Origin: Coprinus comatus
Taxonomy: Eukaryota; Basidiomycota; Agaricomycetes; Agaricales; Agaricaceae
Assembly: GCA_034638255.1 (NCBI GenBank)
Contig: JAWPGT010000031.1
Coordinates: forward strand, 228,818 to 292,817
DNA: 64,000 nt
Reading direction: 5' to 3'
Shown in pieces: positions 12,165-25,410 of the stretch. A model generated the notes under the pieces. The model was not told the origin of the DNA, did not search any database, and saw only the letters and a program-made list of their open reading frames with translations. Position 1 is the stretch's first letter. Each line of letters begins with the position of its first letter. Both the position numbers and the translations under genes were made by a program.

Positions 12165-15100
12165 TTAATTCCCAGAAGGTGATGAAGGCGAATGAGGATT
12201 CATCCCAAACGGACTTCCAAAATACGGATGATTCACATTCACATTAACATTAACATTCGAATGCCAATCATGTCCTGGTCCTGGTCCAGGTGCCGTATTA
12301 CCCCATAAAGAAGCTCCCGATCCAGGTTGCTGCTGTTGCTGCTGCGACTGTTGTTGTTGTTGTTGCTGTTGATGAGGATGCTGATGAGAATGAGGATGAT
12401 GATGAGATGGATGTCCAATCGGTGGTGGTGGAGGATGATTGTGATTATGATTATGATTATGATTATGATTACTTCCTAGAGATCCGATAGGTAGAGGTTG
12501 TTGTGGTGATGAAACACTATTACCACCATTACCACCAGCACCAGCACCAATAACACCAGGTCTTCCACCCGATGAACTAGAAAATCCAGTTGGAGGTCCC
12601 CATGGTGTTGATCTCATACCAACACTATCACCTACAACACCACGAGGACTTGAAGGTCCCCAAGGAGGACCAGGTTGACCAATCATACCACCACCAACAA
12701 CATTCATACCACCAATACCAACGTTATGACTCATAACACCACTTCCACTACCAACTGCAATTCCAATAGGAGCAGTACCAGTTCGTCTACTTGAAGCTGG
12801 AACAACTTCATCATCGTCATCTGCAAGAGCTGAAGATCCAAGAACTTCTTTAGGACTAGGTGATCTTCTAATTGGTGAATGAGATCTAGGACTAGCAGTT
12901 TCCCCATTCGTAATAGTAGATGCAGTAGGTCTTGCAATTGGAGCAATAGGTCTTGTGATAGGACCAGGACCAGGACCTGAAGATGAAGGGTCTGACGAAT
13001 GTACAGGTACCGAGCTTCTTCGACCTGATCCAGGAGCCAACATAGAAGACATAGGACCAGGGGTAGTCGGTGATCCCGATGGTAACATCGGAGTCTTCGA
13101 TTTCGGAGGTGGTCCGATAGGTGATGGTACTCCGGAAGACGGACCAACTCTACCGAAAGTATTAGGGTCAAACGGAGGCCCAGGATTGAAATTACGCGGA
13201 GGTTGAAGTTGAGGTTGTTGCATTCCTGGACCACCAAAAGGGTAAGGTACTGGTCCAAAATTACCAACGCGTGGAGAGATTGCTACAGGAGGAATCATAC
13301 CACCTGGTTGACCTTGTCCATACATTACACCTGGTGTCGGCGGCATGGATGAAAGATGAGGAGGTGGAAGTTGAGGTGTGATAGGAGTTTGAGGTTGAGA
13401 TCCAACAGGAGTAAGTCGAGATTGTTGAGAGATTTGCGGTAATGAAGGAGGTTGAGGCGCACGATTACTATGACTGAGCATGATGTTCGGTGATGAGATG
13501 GAGGACGTAAGATTGGGAGGTCTAGCATTGGTGTTGATCTGTTTCTTGGGCGTATTATTCAGACCATTGCTGAGACTATGATTCGGGGATCGTTGCAAAC
13601 TAACAGGAGTCGACCCCGAGGCGACCATGCCCATAGGAGGCTTGATAGGAGTAGGCGTAGAGATTGGGTACGGATTTCTGGGAGCTTGCTTAGAAGGACC
13701 AGCATGTTGCTGCTGCTGGAGAAGAAGCTGTTGCTGTTGTTGAAGACGTTGTAGGTCAGCCTGAGCGGTAGCTGCTGCCAAAGCACGTTGCTGAGCCGCA
13801 GCCTTTTCCCTAGCTTCCTTCTCCTCACGTTCCTTCTGTGCCTTTTTCTCCCTTTCAATCTTCTCAACCCTCTCCCTTTCCTCCCTCTCCAACCTTTCCT
13901 TCTCCTTTCGTTCCTTCTCAACTCTTTCTCTCTCTTCACGTTCCTTGGCCAATCTAGCTTCCCTCTCTTCTCTATTCTTCCTCTCCTTCTCTTCTCTTTC
14001 TTTCTTCTCCGCTCTCAATTTCTCTTCCCTCTCTTTCTCCTTCTCTCTCCTCTTTCTTTCTCTTTCAGCTTCACGTTCACGTTCTTCTGTTGTCTTCTCC
14101 TCTTAATTTCCTCTTTATGTGCCCTCTCTTCTTCAGCCGCTTTACGAGCTATTCCTTTCTTGCACGTTCCTCTTCTCTTCTCTTTCTATTTTCTTCTTCT
14201 AGTGCTGCTTGTTTAGCTTTCAAAGCAGCTTCTTCAGCAGCTTTTTCAGCCGCTCTAGCCGCTCTTTCTTCCTCTCTAGCCATTTTCTGTTGCCTATAAA
14301 AAAGAAAAAGAAAAAAAGACAATCAATAACCTAATTCAATCGAATAAAAGTGTACCAAAAAAAAAAAGAAAGAAAAAACTCACTTCTTCTTATCCTTCTT
14401 CTTCTGATTCGCATTCTGTTTCTTCATCTCCTTCTCCTTACTCAACTTATCCTCATCCTCCAACTCTCTCAACAACTGCATCTGTCTCTCTTGAGCAACT
14501 TTTTCTCTATAAGCTTGTAATACTCTTTGTTCAAACATCCTAGCTGCAAATATAGAAAACATTCTCTTCCCTTCTTCCATCTTTTGTTCTTCAGTTAATA
14601 TCTGGATGAATTGAGTTATTATTGAAAATAGGTTTAAGGGTGTTGGTTGTGGTTTTGGATTTGGGTAATAGAAATTTGCACCGAGGATTGGTTTGAAATT
14701 TGGTTTTGGTTTTGGTTTTGGTTGAGTGGATTTGGTAGATTTGGAAGAGTCGGTTTCGGATTGAATGATATCGTGAGTATGATAATGATGAGCATGTCCA
14801 TGTCCAAAATCCAATTCCGGTCGTTGTGGTTGTCGAAGTCGTTTCGAAATCACATCCCCACCCACACCAGTATCCAATTTCGATTTCGATTTCGATTTCG
14901 AATAATTATCCCCCAACCATTCCAACCCATCAATCAAACATTCATGTTCCACAACATCAAATTTAAACAACATCGGAAACCCCATAGAAACAGAAGTTAA
15001 CAAAATAAAAGGTGGATACATAGTATAATTCGGTTTCGAAATTCGTGAAACGGTTGAACATCCATTCACATATTCAGATGTTTCAAGACATCGATCAAAA

Positions 15101-17788
15101 TAAAACATGGATTCCCATTGTTCGAGATATCGAAGATCGATTAGTTGATATTTGTGTGGGAGATAATAACAGAGTAATCGGATATGTGTATGGGTGGCCA
15201 TTTTGTTTTTTTGAGTTGGTTGATGCGTAATGTGGGGTGGATTGTAGAGACGAATGGAAGGGAAAAACGCGCGCGTAGTAGTAGTAGGAGTAAAATGAAG
15301 AGAGCAAATAAATGAGATAGTCAGTATAACGTTTTAATACAAGGTTAAGAAAAAGAAAAACACGAAAAACGTGAGGGACATGCAAGGTTTACGCATGCTT
15401 GGGAACAATGAACGTGTACACGCATGACGATTTGTCCCAAAATGGGATAATCTCCGTGTACCGTGTAAGAAGAGGGGGGAGGGAGTGGCTTTCACAAAAA
15501 TAGAACACATGCACACACACGCGCGCGCTCACGCCCGAATGGAAAAAAGGGTAATAAAAAGAAACACTGACCTCAGGATCTTCCTCTTCCTCCTCATCCT
15601 CCTCATCTTCTTCACTAACATCATCACCATCATCACCATCATCACCTTCACTTGCATCATCAGCATCTTCTTCACTATCTTCTTCACTATCATCTTCTAC
15701 ATCTGCAGCTGCCTCTTCTTCACGTTGCATACGTCTTTCTGCAAGTTGTTCCATCATTTCCAAGAACTTCTGACCATCGTTCTTTAAAAGATCATCCGCT
15801 ACAGTCAGGATATTACCAGGACCTATTTTCAAATTCATAAAATCAATGGTATATAAGCACACAGGATAATCGGGAGAGAGGGGAAGAACGAAAGAAAGAG
15901 TGAAGGAAAGAAAAGAAAAGAAAAGAAACAACGCGATTTTCCCGATTTTATCAGGATAAGGAGAACTCACCGCTCACGGTTAAACTATTTCCAAGATTAA
16001 ACAAACCATCTCTTTGTTTTCCATTAACTTTCTTTCCACTTCTACCTCTTCTCCCTTGGATTGATCTACGATTACTTTTCGTTACAACTCTACCATCTTC
16101 ATCTTCATCTTCCTCTTCCTCATCTTCATCTTCATCCTCACCTTCTTCTTCCTCCTCTTCATACTCTTCTTCCTCTTCATATTCTTCATCAGGTTCATCA
16201 TCCTCAAATTCGCTGTTATCTTTAGTAGTAGTAACAACCTGAGGATCTACTTGATGTTGATGTTGTTGAAGATGTTGTTGATGATGATGATGATGCGTAG
16301 AATCATGATGATGTTGGTGTGCTATCGGATTTGCTTTTTTTCTACCATTTAAAGACGGTGGTTGTTGACGTTGCTTACCACCACGACGTTTACCACTTGC
16401 ATTGGTATTGTTATTATGTATTGATGAAACCACTGCCCCATTATTGTCCAATTCAACACTTCCTGGAAATGGACCTGGGCCAGGTGGTGGTGGGATTGTA
16501 CCTCCGGAATTTACATAACGCTGCTGGTGGTTCGCGTACTGTTCTAGCTCCTCGTAATAAGCATCGTACAGTACCTCGAGCTCCTCTTCTATGGCATTCC
16601 TATATATATATTTTTTGAAGTGTTGAAGTGTTGAAGATTTTTTTTGAGGTAGAGATCAAATGATCAGATGTTTTGATCAAGAGATAAAAAAGAAGTGCGA
16701 TAGAAAAACCCGAAGAGAAAAAAAAACATAGAAAAATCAAAAAGGTCAGTTAAAACCGAACGTGATTATAATAATAAAAAACGAGTTTTTTAAAAAAGGA
16801 CGAACCGTTTTCGGCCGCATACGGCACATGAACATGAATGTTTCTGTTGTTCCTTCATTTTCTTAAGAACAGTATCTTTCTCGATCTTGACAAGATTCCT
16901 ACGTTCCTCTTCTCCCAATCCAAGCCAAAAATCTTTAATACGTTCCCTTTCCTCTGTTGTACTTGTACTCCAAATCTTATTAGTAGTCGTAGCCTTTCCC
17001 TTCTGATTTGTATTAACCGAAGAATTGTTTCTTGACTTGCTAGCATTTGAAGAAGGAGGAGAAGGATGACGATTTTGTTGAGTAGTAGGTTGATAAGTAA
17101 GAGGAGCCTTTGAAGCTGCACGTTCACTACGAGGAAGTTGTTGTTGTTGCTGCTGTGGTATCGGTTGTTGTTGTTGAGGTTGTTGTTGTTGAGATTGAGG
17201 TTGAGATTGTTGCTGAGAATAAGGCATTGGCTTTTTTCCCTTTGACATTGGTGAAGGCGATGGTTGATTAGCCATCTGAGTACTTGTAGGTCGAGTAGCG
17301 GGCATGGCAGGAGAAGAGCCTGGAAACGATTATGTCAGCATCCCAAAATTCCCAATTATCATTTTTTTTCAACTCCGATACAATAAAAAAAAGAAAAATT
17401 TCTAACCAAAGTCCTCCGTAACCACCGTCCGTAATCCCCTTTTTCGTCTCCTTCTCCGTCTCCGATTACCATTTGTAGAAGTCTGACCGGCAGGATCTTC
17501 AGAGTTCGGAATCATTTCTTTCAGAATCATCGCCGCCGCCGCCCGAGTCAAGTAATCAGCCTCGACCTCACCCATAGCCATCTGTCTAGCCATCTGTTTG
17601 AACTGTTCCTCGCTAACTCCTCCCTTTCCACCCAATCTTCCATTCAATCGATGTGAAAGTAACCGTAATCCCTCACTACCCTCCAACTCTCCTTCAACAA
17701 GCGCATTATGCAACGAAAGTGCTTCTGCAAATTGTGCTTCCAATTGTTCCAATCCACGCATGATATCTTCAGATAATCTGGCAGTCAT
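12165..17788 (-). CDS. NST1: NST1-family stress-response protein
   Basis: Exons 17788-17407, 17319-16806, 16599-15971, 15822-15572, 14601-14384, 14293-14166 and 14086-12165 give about 1347 aa in phase. Diagnostic NST1 blocks: [19 protein letters not shown], then [15 protein letters not shown] (residue about 290), [51 protein letters not shown], and [21 protein letters not shown] long charged coiled coil (residues about 620-770, R/E/K) and a P/Q/H/N-rich low-complexity tail follow. In fungi NST1 modulates salt-stress response; the molecular role is poorly known. Two oddities: the intron between 15572 and 14601 is about 970 nt and holds an open frame, and the 14165-14087 intron lies in coding-like sequence and could instead mark two single-base indels. 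Q, H and E repeats suggest length polymorphism. Confidence 0.85.
14602..15333 (-). other. open reading frame inside NST1 intron 4, in frame with exon 5
   Basis: Between 15333 and 14602 the minus strand is open in the same frame as NST1 exon 5; the first ATG is at 15201 ([20 protein letters not shown]). The first about 110 codons have a globular, balanced composition ([35 protein letters not shown]); the remainder is K/S/P/H-rich. The host intron has ordinary ends (GTCAGT at 15571, CAG at 14602) and joins NST1 blocks correctly when removed. The insert could be an alternative first exon with its own promoter, giving a short NST1 isoform, a captured exon, or an old insertion. I do not recognise the protein segment. 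Confidence 0.45.
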
Positions 17789-18035
17789 CGTGTGTGTGTG
17801 TGTATGTTGTAATCAGGGAAGGACAATCAGTTTTTGTTATGGTCGATGTTGATAGTGAAATGTTAATGGGAATAGATGACGATGGAACTGTAAACATATT
17901 GGCTTTGCACCTCAACAGGAACCCCCTTCCCATCCGCTTTATTTCACACGTGATGCATCTCCACTTTATCTGCACTTCTATCTTAAAAAGAATTCCTCTA
18001 TTTTTCTACTCGACACACTACAATATAAAAATCCC

Positions 18036-19589
18036 TTAGAATCCAAGTTCATCAGCATGAGGGAGTTTTAGAGCGTCTCCGACAACAACTAGTGTAGGCT
18101 TGGCAGCAATGAGAGAAGCGACAGCCTAAATTAACAATCAGACAAACTGATACAACAGAAATAAAAATTAAAAATTAAAAAAAATACCTGGTTGAACGAA
18201 GCGCTGTTGACTTTATCGAATGCAGAAAGGGTAGACTCAAGGCTAGCCTCACCAGCGAAGATCTAGAACAAATCATCAACAAACCACACAAAATACACCA
18301 ACAAAAAAAAAAAAAAAAAAAACTCACCTTGGATCCCAAAGCATTAACAAGACCCTCCCTCGATTCCGCCGCATTAGCAGTTGCAAACTTAGCACGAGCA
18401 ACCGCACCCTTCAATTCCTCTTCCTTCAATCCATTAACCACCACATTCTTCAAAACCTCCGTAGCCTTCTTAGCCGCTTCATTAGCTACTTCAGTTGTAG
18501 GTGCTTGAACAAGTAATCCAAAAAGACTAGCATCCGAATAAGGTAAGAATACCGTTTGTACCGAAGCATCTTTAGGAATAACAGCTGTGATGGGGGAAGA
18601 TCCTTTTGACCATTTAATAGAAGGTGTTGTTGAAAGATGAGCAGCAAGTGTAGCTACTTCTGCTGCAGATCCAGATCCAGTATTACCAAATCCAATGAAA
18701 ACAGTTTCAAGTCCACCATTTCCTTCAAGACGAGTTTCACCACCGAAATATTTCGAAGCAGGGGTAGTAGAAGTTGAAGTGGAAGAGGAAGTGGAAGCAG
18801 AACTGAATCCTTGTTCAACCAATTTACTTAAAGTCGAAGGATCAACATTAGTTCCAATAACTGCAATATTTCCATTCGCAAAAGCACTAGAAGCGAATTC
18901 TTTAACGTCATTTGCGGTAATTTGATCGGCATGAGCAGGAGCGAATAAGGATGAACCAAGTCCTGAACGGAAAGCTAAAGCATGAGCTGCTTCAAGTGCA
19001 CGTGTAACAGGATCTTCAGCTGCTGCTTGAGTATCAAATGCGACTAGCGGTTTAACGTATTCTTCGAGTTCATGACGAGTGAACCTGGCGGAAGTGACGA
19101 AAGAGGAGAGTACATCAACGAAAAATGACCTTTTTAAAAAAAGGATTATGTTAGTATATGAAAGGAGAAAAAAGTTGAGAAGAAAACTCACTCATCACCA
19201 CGTAAGAATTCAGCAGTCAAAGCGAGATGTTCACGAGTCAAACTCGCAGTTAACAATCCACCATACAATTCAGCTTCTCTAACAGTTCCAATAGCCGACC
19301 TATTAGCAGTGCTCTTCAATTATCAACGGTAATAGAAGGGGGGAAAAAAACTCCAGTCAGCCCAATTCAACCAAGAGAAGAAGGCAGATACCTTGAAAGC
19401 AAAGTTTTTAAGAACATTAGCAAGACCCTCTTTATTCTGATAACGACTACCAGCTTTCAAGAGAACGGTTACAGCCGAACTTGGAGCACCAAAATCAACT
19501 GCAGCGACTTTGACACCAGAGGTATCTACTACAGTAGCAAAATTGCGTACTGCACGTTGAACAACGTTACGCGTCCTTGCAGACAACAT
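18036..19589 (-). CDS. QCR2: cytochrome bc1 complex subunit 2 (core protein 2)
   Basis: Exons 19589-19392, 19313-19192, 19129-18328, 18262-18188 and 18125-18036 give 428 aa in phase. The start MLSARTRNVVQRAVRNFA is an amphipathic Arg-rich mitochondrial presequence. The body is an M16-like fold without the HxxEH zinc site: LLKAGSRYQNKEGLANVLKN, REAELYGGLLTASLTREHL, AFRSGLGSSLFAP, ETVFIGFGNTG. This matches fungal QCR2, the structural core protein of respiratory complex III in the inner mitochondrial membrane. Length is as expected. It ends 247 bp upstream of the NST1 start on the same strand and is divergent from the polymerase gene. High confidence. Confidence 0.92.
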
Positions 19590-20276
19590 AATTATAAGAG
19601 AGCGAGAGAGGAAATAAAGGGGGAGAAGAAGATTGGTTGTAGGGACAAGTTACTGTTATGCGTTGGTGTGTTTGGTTGGCCGGGGTCACGATTCGGATAC
19701 GGACAATTTCGGAAAGTAGCGTCAAAACGCGTCATAAAACTCCGATTATTGACCCCATCAATATTTATGTGTAACAAGAAAGAAAAAACAGAGTACCGAG
19801 AGCGTTCTGAGGAGTACAACTGAAAATTTAATTTCTTTCATAGCTCGAAAATGAAATAGAAAGTACTATTCAACACCGAGTTGTAGTACTGAAACAGCTT
19901 TCCATAAATAAAAATAAAAAAGTCCACTTTTATTCAAGCCAAAATCTTGAATAACAAAAGACATTTTCGTACTACTGTACCAATTCTTAAACCAAGTCTC
20001 TTGGCCAACTCGAACTTCGGAAGTAGAGAGACGCTGGAGAGAGACGAACATCGAGCAGGCTACAGAAAAAAACAGGAGAGAAGTGTCCCAAAAGTCTCAC
20101 GTGCTCCTGTGAGTCCTGTGACTCTTCGCGAGTTGTGTGTTGGTTTGTTTTTGGAAAAACGGAGTTTTGACTCAGAACAATAACCACCACACACTGAACT
20201 GGAAGAAGAGTAAGGGAAGAGAGATAACCTTCCTTTTCCAAAACATACGCATACTTTACCACACTTACCACTTGAG
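19590..20276. promoter_or_regulatory. divergent promoter region between QCR2 and POL lambda
   Basis: The 687 bp between two divergent start codons must hold the promoters of both genes. I see no recognisable shared operator; no specific element is claimed. Confidence 0.5.
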
Positions 20277-23200
20277 ATGGACTTTAATCTTCAAACCTTT
20301 TATCAAGAACGTGATAAACGTATTCAAATGCCTGATGAAGACCTCAACGAATATCAACAACGCATATTATCGTTGATACCAGAGCAAAATACAGTTACTC
20401 AAGTTCAAGCTCAAATAGGCTGTACCCCAGAACAAGAACAAGAACAAGAAGAAACGACTGTTACCCAAAACACCAAACAACATCCGCCTACATTCATATC
20501 CACATCTACGTCGTTCACGTCATTGTCAACCACACATTTAGGAAACAGTTCCGAACCCAGACCTTCATCTATAGTTCACACTGAATTCGAATCAACTATG
20601 GCATTGGCACCTGATTCTGAGGATTCAAGTAGAGCAAAATGCTTTCGTTCGAGTCATAGTCAACTTGGAGTCGAAGAGTAAGTTTATTTCTGAGTTGTGC
20701 AGCAGTGTGATGATGTAAATGAAATGAAATTCGTGTTGTTAGTATTGGATATGTGAACGAAGATATAAATCCAACAACGATAAAGAAAAATGTGGATGAA
20801 ATACTTGTTTCTCATGATACAAGGTAAGTGTTTCGTATACCTTCTGATTATTTCGTAACCATTTTCGCTAATTTTGGAATTCATTACTCAAAACTTAATA
20901 AGTCCTAGTACTTCCAAAAACATGAAACGCAAAGAACCTCCAACTCGAAATTCCACTCCTACAAAACGTCAAAAGAAGGCTAAAGATATCAACATCGAAA
21001 TCGATGTAAATGTAAATGTAAATGCAGATACGGATACACCACCCATACCTTCATGGAACAATTCTTCCATTTACGCAATTTCTACACCTCCTCATTTTCC
21101 TCAACAAAAACAAACATCACAAAGTCAAAATGACATTCAAATGAAACATCAACATTTAATAAAAACTCACGATGGCGAGGAAAAAGAAGAAGAAGTCGGT
21201 ACCAGTGTTATGATTGAACAACCATCTGAAATCAAAAGTTTCACGCCTTCACCTGTACCACGAATTCGTAATCCGCGTAGAAAAGAGCAACAGGACCATA
21301 ATGTAACCCAGAATAGTCCGTAAGTTTGACTCTCCCTTTTTTTTTGGTGAATAATGGTAATGGATATGAAACTCACCCTTGTTGACAGTATTAGTGATTT
21401 TTCCAGTATTTTAACATATCCTCCTACCGGAAACTCAATTCCAAAATCGCGTCTTGAAAGTAACAAAAATGGGTTACGTATTGAAACAGGAAAAGGGAAA
21501 GTTGTGAATTGGAAAGGAAGGTTGAATGTTATAGTTCCGGGAGGAGGTGTAACTCGGAGTTCACTGCATGATTATGATCATGAAGGTGATAATGATAATG
21601 ATACTTCGACTTCACCGATAGAAGATCCAAGTGTACAAAATATCGATATTGATATTCAAATTCCACAACCACCCGTTGAAGAAGAACGTTCAATTCTGAG
21701 GAAACCTATTGTACCGGCTGGTTCATCTTTATATTTGGAAGTGAAGGAGAGAGTGGCTAGGCATGTAGCTATGAAACGTCATGAGAAAGTTATTCCTATT
21801 GGTTCGAAATCGATGGTGGAGAAGGATGTGGCTGGTGATGTTGTTGATGGAAATGAGAAAGAAGGATCTCGGGGTGCGAGTACTATCGCAGTTAATCTAA
21901 AAGAAAGACAAGTTGATAAGGGGAAGGGGAAGGATAAGGGGAAGGATACGGTTAAGGGTAAGGGTAAGAGCAACAATACTCGAGTACCGAACAAACCTCC
22001 ACCTCCAACGAAACAATCACGGAAATCACAATCAAATAAGAAAGAGAAGGTGAAAGAGAAGGATAAAGAGAAAGAATCACCACAGGAATTTGCTCAATTT
22101 TTAATGGATCAAGCTAAAACTAATCCAAAACCGAAGGGTTCTTTTGTTCAATTTCTGGAGGGAACGCGTATTTTTTATACTGGTGGAGATATGTGTTATG
22201 CTGGTGAAAGGACTAAAGCTAGAATGGAAATGGTTCGTTTTTATATTTTATATTTTATTTATTTATATAATCCTATCTATCTATCTCATTACTAATGGCT
22301 TTTTTTCTGATAGATATTAAAATATGGTGGCGAAGTCGTACCTACATTCAATCCAAACATTGTCACTCATATTATCACCGATGCATCAAAAGTGGCTACA
22401 TTACGTGCACTTGGACTTAAACGATTAAACGAAATACCTAATCATATACCAACTTTAAGTTGGAATTGGATTCTTTCAGCTTATGGAAGGACTACTAGGT
22501 TTAGTAAAGAAGAAATTCAGGAAAAGATGGATGCTGAGGATTTATGGTTGAATGCGGCGTTTGTTGAAAGAATAGATGTTATTGGGAATAGGATTAGGAA
22601 TGTTAAGTCGGATTTGGGAAGTTCTAGGAAGGATGAGAAGGTGGAGGTTTCGGGTTTGGGTAATGGTGTATCTGAGTGAGTCTTCTGTTTATAAAAATAA
22701 ATGATATAGAGTCCTGCAGTATGATTAATGATGAATTTGTTGTGTTTAGGTCATCCGAAGATCTACCTACCCCAGCACCAGCACCACTTGCAGGAACTAG
22801 TGGTTCACATAATCAAGCCGCTTCCACTTTTAGTGGTTTACTACCTTCACCACCCACTGAATCTTCAGCTAAGAAAGTGGAAACAAGCAACACGAACAAT
22901 AAACCAAGTAACACGAATGATCCACTCGCAGAATTTTATGCGCAAGCTAAAGTAGCTCAGGACCTTAGTGTGAGTAATCATTTCTCCTACTTGGTACATG
23001 TCGTATCTTAATTGGGAAGGTGTCTATTTATCTAGTGGTCTCGACTTGGTGAGGGTGATGAAACGGATGATGAATTCGAGGATATGAATGAAAACCCACC
23101 TATGTCTGTGGTTCCTACTACAAAAAGGGTAATGTCGATGAAATTTTTATTTATTCAATATCTAACCTCCTTGCGTAATAGGGTTGGACCTGTGACAAAA

Positions 23201-24960
23201 AAGACCCACAGCTGAATATGTGTATTAATCAAGATATTATTGATAGGGTGAATTTCAATATCTCTTTTCTCAGACTTCAGGCTATTGTTATATATTTCCA
23301 CAAATATATGTATACTGATTGTGTATTTATATTTAAAGCTTCAAGAACTTCAAGAACTTCATAAAGCAAAATTAGGGGATGAAGATCATTGGAGGGCGTT
23401 TAGTTATAACAAGAGTAAGTTATGTTTTTTTCTTTCTTTTACTTAATTAGTATAGAAATGGAATGTTTTCTCAAGTTACTTATTATGTTATACTAGGTAT
23501 TCGAGCGATTCGAGCATATCCAAAACGCATTAAATCGTTTAGTGAGGCGAGAAGTATTAGAGGTGTAGGTGAAAAAACCGCATTGAAGGTTAGTATTTAT
23601 TATTTTTTTGTCATTATTATTCAAAAACGCGTGTCTAGATTATGGAAATTCTCGAAACTGGTGATCTTAAACGGATTCAATACGAAAGAACAAATGATAT
23701 TGAAGTGACTCGTCTCTTCCAAGGAATATATGGTGTTGGTGGGTGTACTCCACTACATCTTTTCTGTTCACTTTGGTTTTTTTGTTGGCACTGAAGAAAA
23801 TGAATAGGACAAATGACCGCATTCAAATGGTATTCTGCTGGGTGTCGAACTTTAGATGATTTAAGGAATGGAAAAGGGGGTGTTCGGTTGAACCCAGCAC
23901 AATTGATTGGTTTACAGTATTTCGAAGGTATTTTATCCATGTTTCATTCGAATACTCCTTTATTATACAGATGCTGATAGGTTCATTATACCTCACTTTT
24001 AGATATTAACAGTCGTATGCCGCGTGATGAAGCAAAAGCTATTTTCGACTTAATAAAAGCCATTGGTAATTTGTTTTAACACACGAAATCTACAAATTGA
24101 CGCTAATGATTCCATTATCCAGCATTATCACTTGATAACAAGTTATTTGTAGAGATAATGGGGAGTTATAGACGGTAATTAAATTTCGATTCAAATATAC
24201 CATGACATCAGGACTGAAAGAAAACAAATTGTAGTGGAAAGTCTGATTGTGGAGATATCGATATCTTGATAACTCGTCCAACAGATGATGGATGTACACA
24301 TGCAGGTATAGTTATATTCATTAAATAAAACATACAAAAACCACATTCTAAGAACGATTGTTACAGGAATAATTGGCAGGCTTCTACCAGAACTCCGTAT
24401 ATCAAAGATCTTAACAGATGATCTGGCTATTCCAGAAGATGTGAATGACCTTGAGTGTGTTTATAGAGGTCTTTGTCATTTTCCAAATCAAGAGAACTCC
24501 CGTCGTCGTCGGATTGATTTCCTTACAGTCCCTTGGAAAAATAGAGGAGGAGCTTTGTTATATTATACTGTATGTTATTCATTTCCCCTTCACATTTGTG
24601 AGTTTGAGTCTGACCTTATGCTGGATCCGTTTAGGGTGATGATATTGTAAATTATCTATTTCTTTTTACGATTTTTCATATTCTAACTTAAACCGTTTAA
24701 TGTTAGTTCAACCGAGCTATGCGCTTGAAGGCTAGCAGAATGGGGTATTCTTTGAATCAACGTGGTTTGTCTAGTGGTGTTGTACGTGATCCAAAGGATT
24801 TCCGGATCAAGTTGAACGAAGGTACGAGTATTTTTGTGCGTTTGTACCAAGCATGGCTTATACCAGAACAGGAACTATAATAGCGTCTGAGACGGAGGAA
24901 GAAATATTTAAGATTCTTAATGTTCCTTGGCAAGAACCAGAAGAACGAGTGCGAGGTTAG
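20277..24960 (+). CDS. POLL: DNA polymerase lambda (family X) with BRCT domain
   Basis: Nineteen exons (20277-20677, 20743-20823, 20903-21319, 21389-22232, 22314-22675, 22750-22969, 23036-23128, 23182-23247, 23339-23414, 23497-23588, 23639-23738, 23808-23927, 24003-24065, 24123-24174, 24235-24305, 24367-24569, 24635-24646, 24707-24821, 24872-24960) give about 1158 aa. BRCT at about residues 550-635 (RIFYTGGDMCYAGERTKARM, LSWNWILSAYGR). Helix-hairpin-helix SIRGVGEKTALKIMEIL near 873-890; nucleotidyl-transferase site GSYRRGKSDCGDIDIL (about 990-1005, two catalytic Asp) and RRRIDFLTVPW (third Asp, about 1068); C-terminal FNRAMRLKASRMGYSLNQRG. Family role: gap filling in base excision repair and end joining, nuclear. 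It is twice the usual length, owing to a basic K/E/S-rich N-terminal half. Exon 17 is only 12 nt (GDDI). Confidence 0.92.
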
Positions 24961-25410
24961 TTAAGCGGAAATGTAGTAAAGGCACCAATTAAAAGTAGGA
25001 GAACCTTTGTTCATGTACTGTACTACATACCATATGTAATGATAAGAATGATGTATGTATTGCATGTTTGACTTTATACAGGCACCATTTGCATATAAAC
25101 TTAGTGCAGGGATTGCACGGCCCAGTGGACGCCACATTTGTCTTGGGTATCTTCTAAATTGTAGGTTCCTCGGTGTTGCCAAAACCAGTTTCCGTGTTTG
25201 ACTAGTAAGAGTGACGTCAGCGTGTAATAATAATTTCCATCAAAACTAACGGTTATCTTTCTATAAATAGGATAGAACCACACAAACCGCACATCACCTT
25301 ATACTTATTATAAATATGTTGAATAAAATCAAACACAAAAGCTTCCAAAATATCATTGTTCAAAACATGGTCACGCCATACCCAAATCCGCCCACAACTT
25401 GGACTATTTT

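Noticed and set aside
12290..12490. Short tandem repeats in NST1 as a regulatory or array structure
   Set aside because: GATTAT- and TTG/CTG-type repeats encode H/N and Q runs of the disordered tail; ordinary coding microsatellites.
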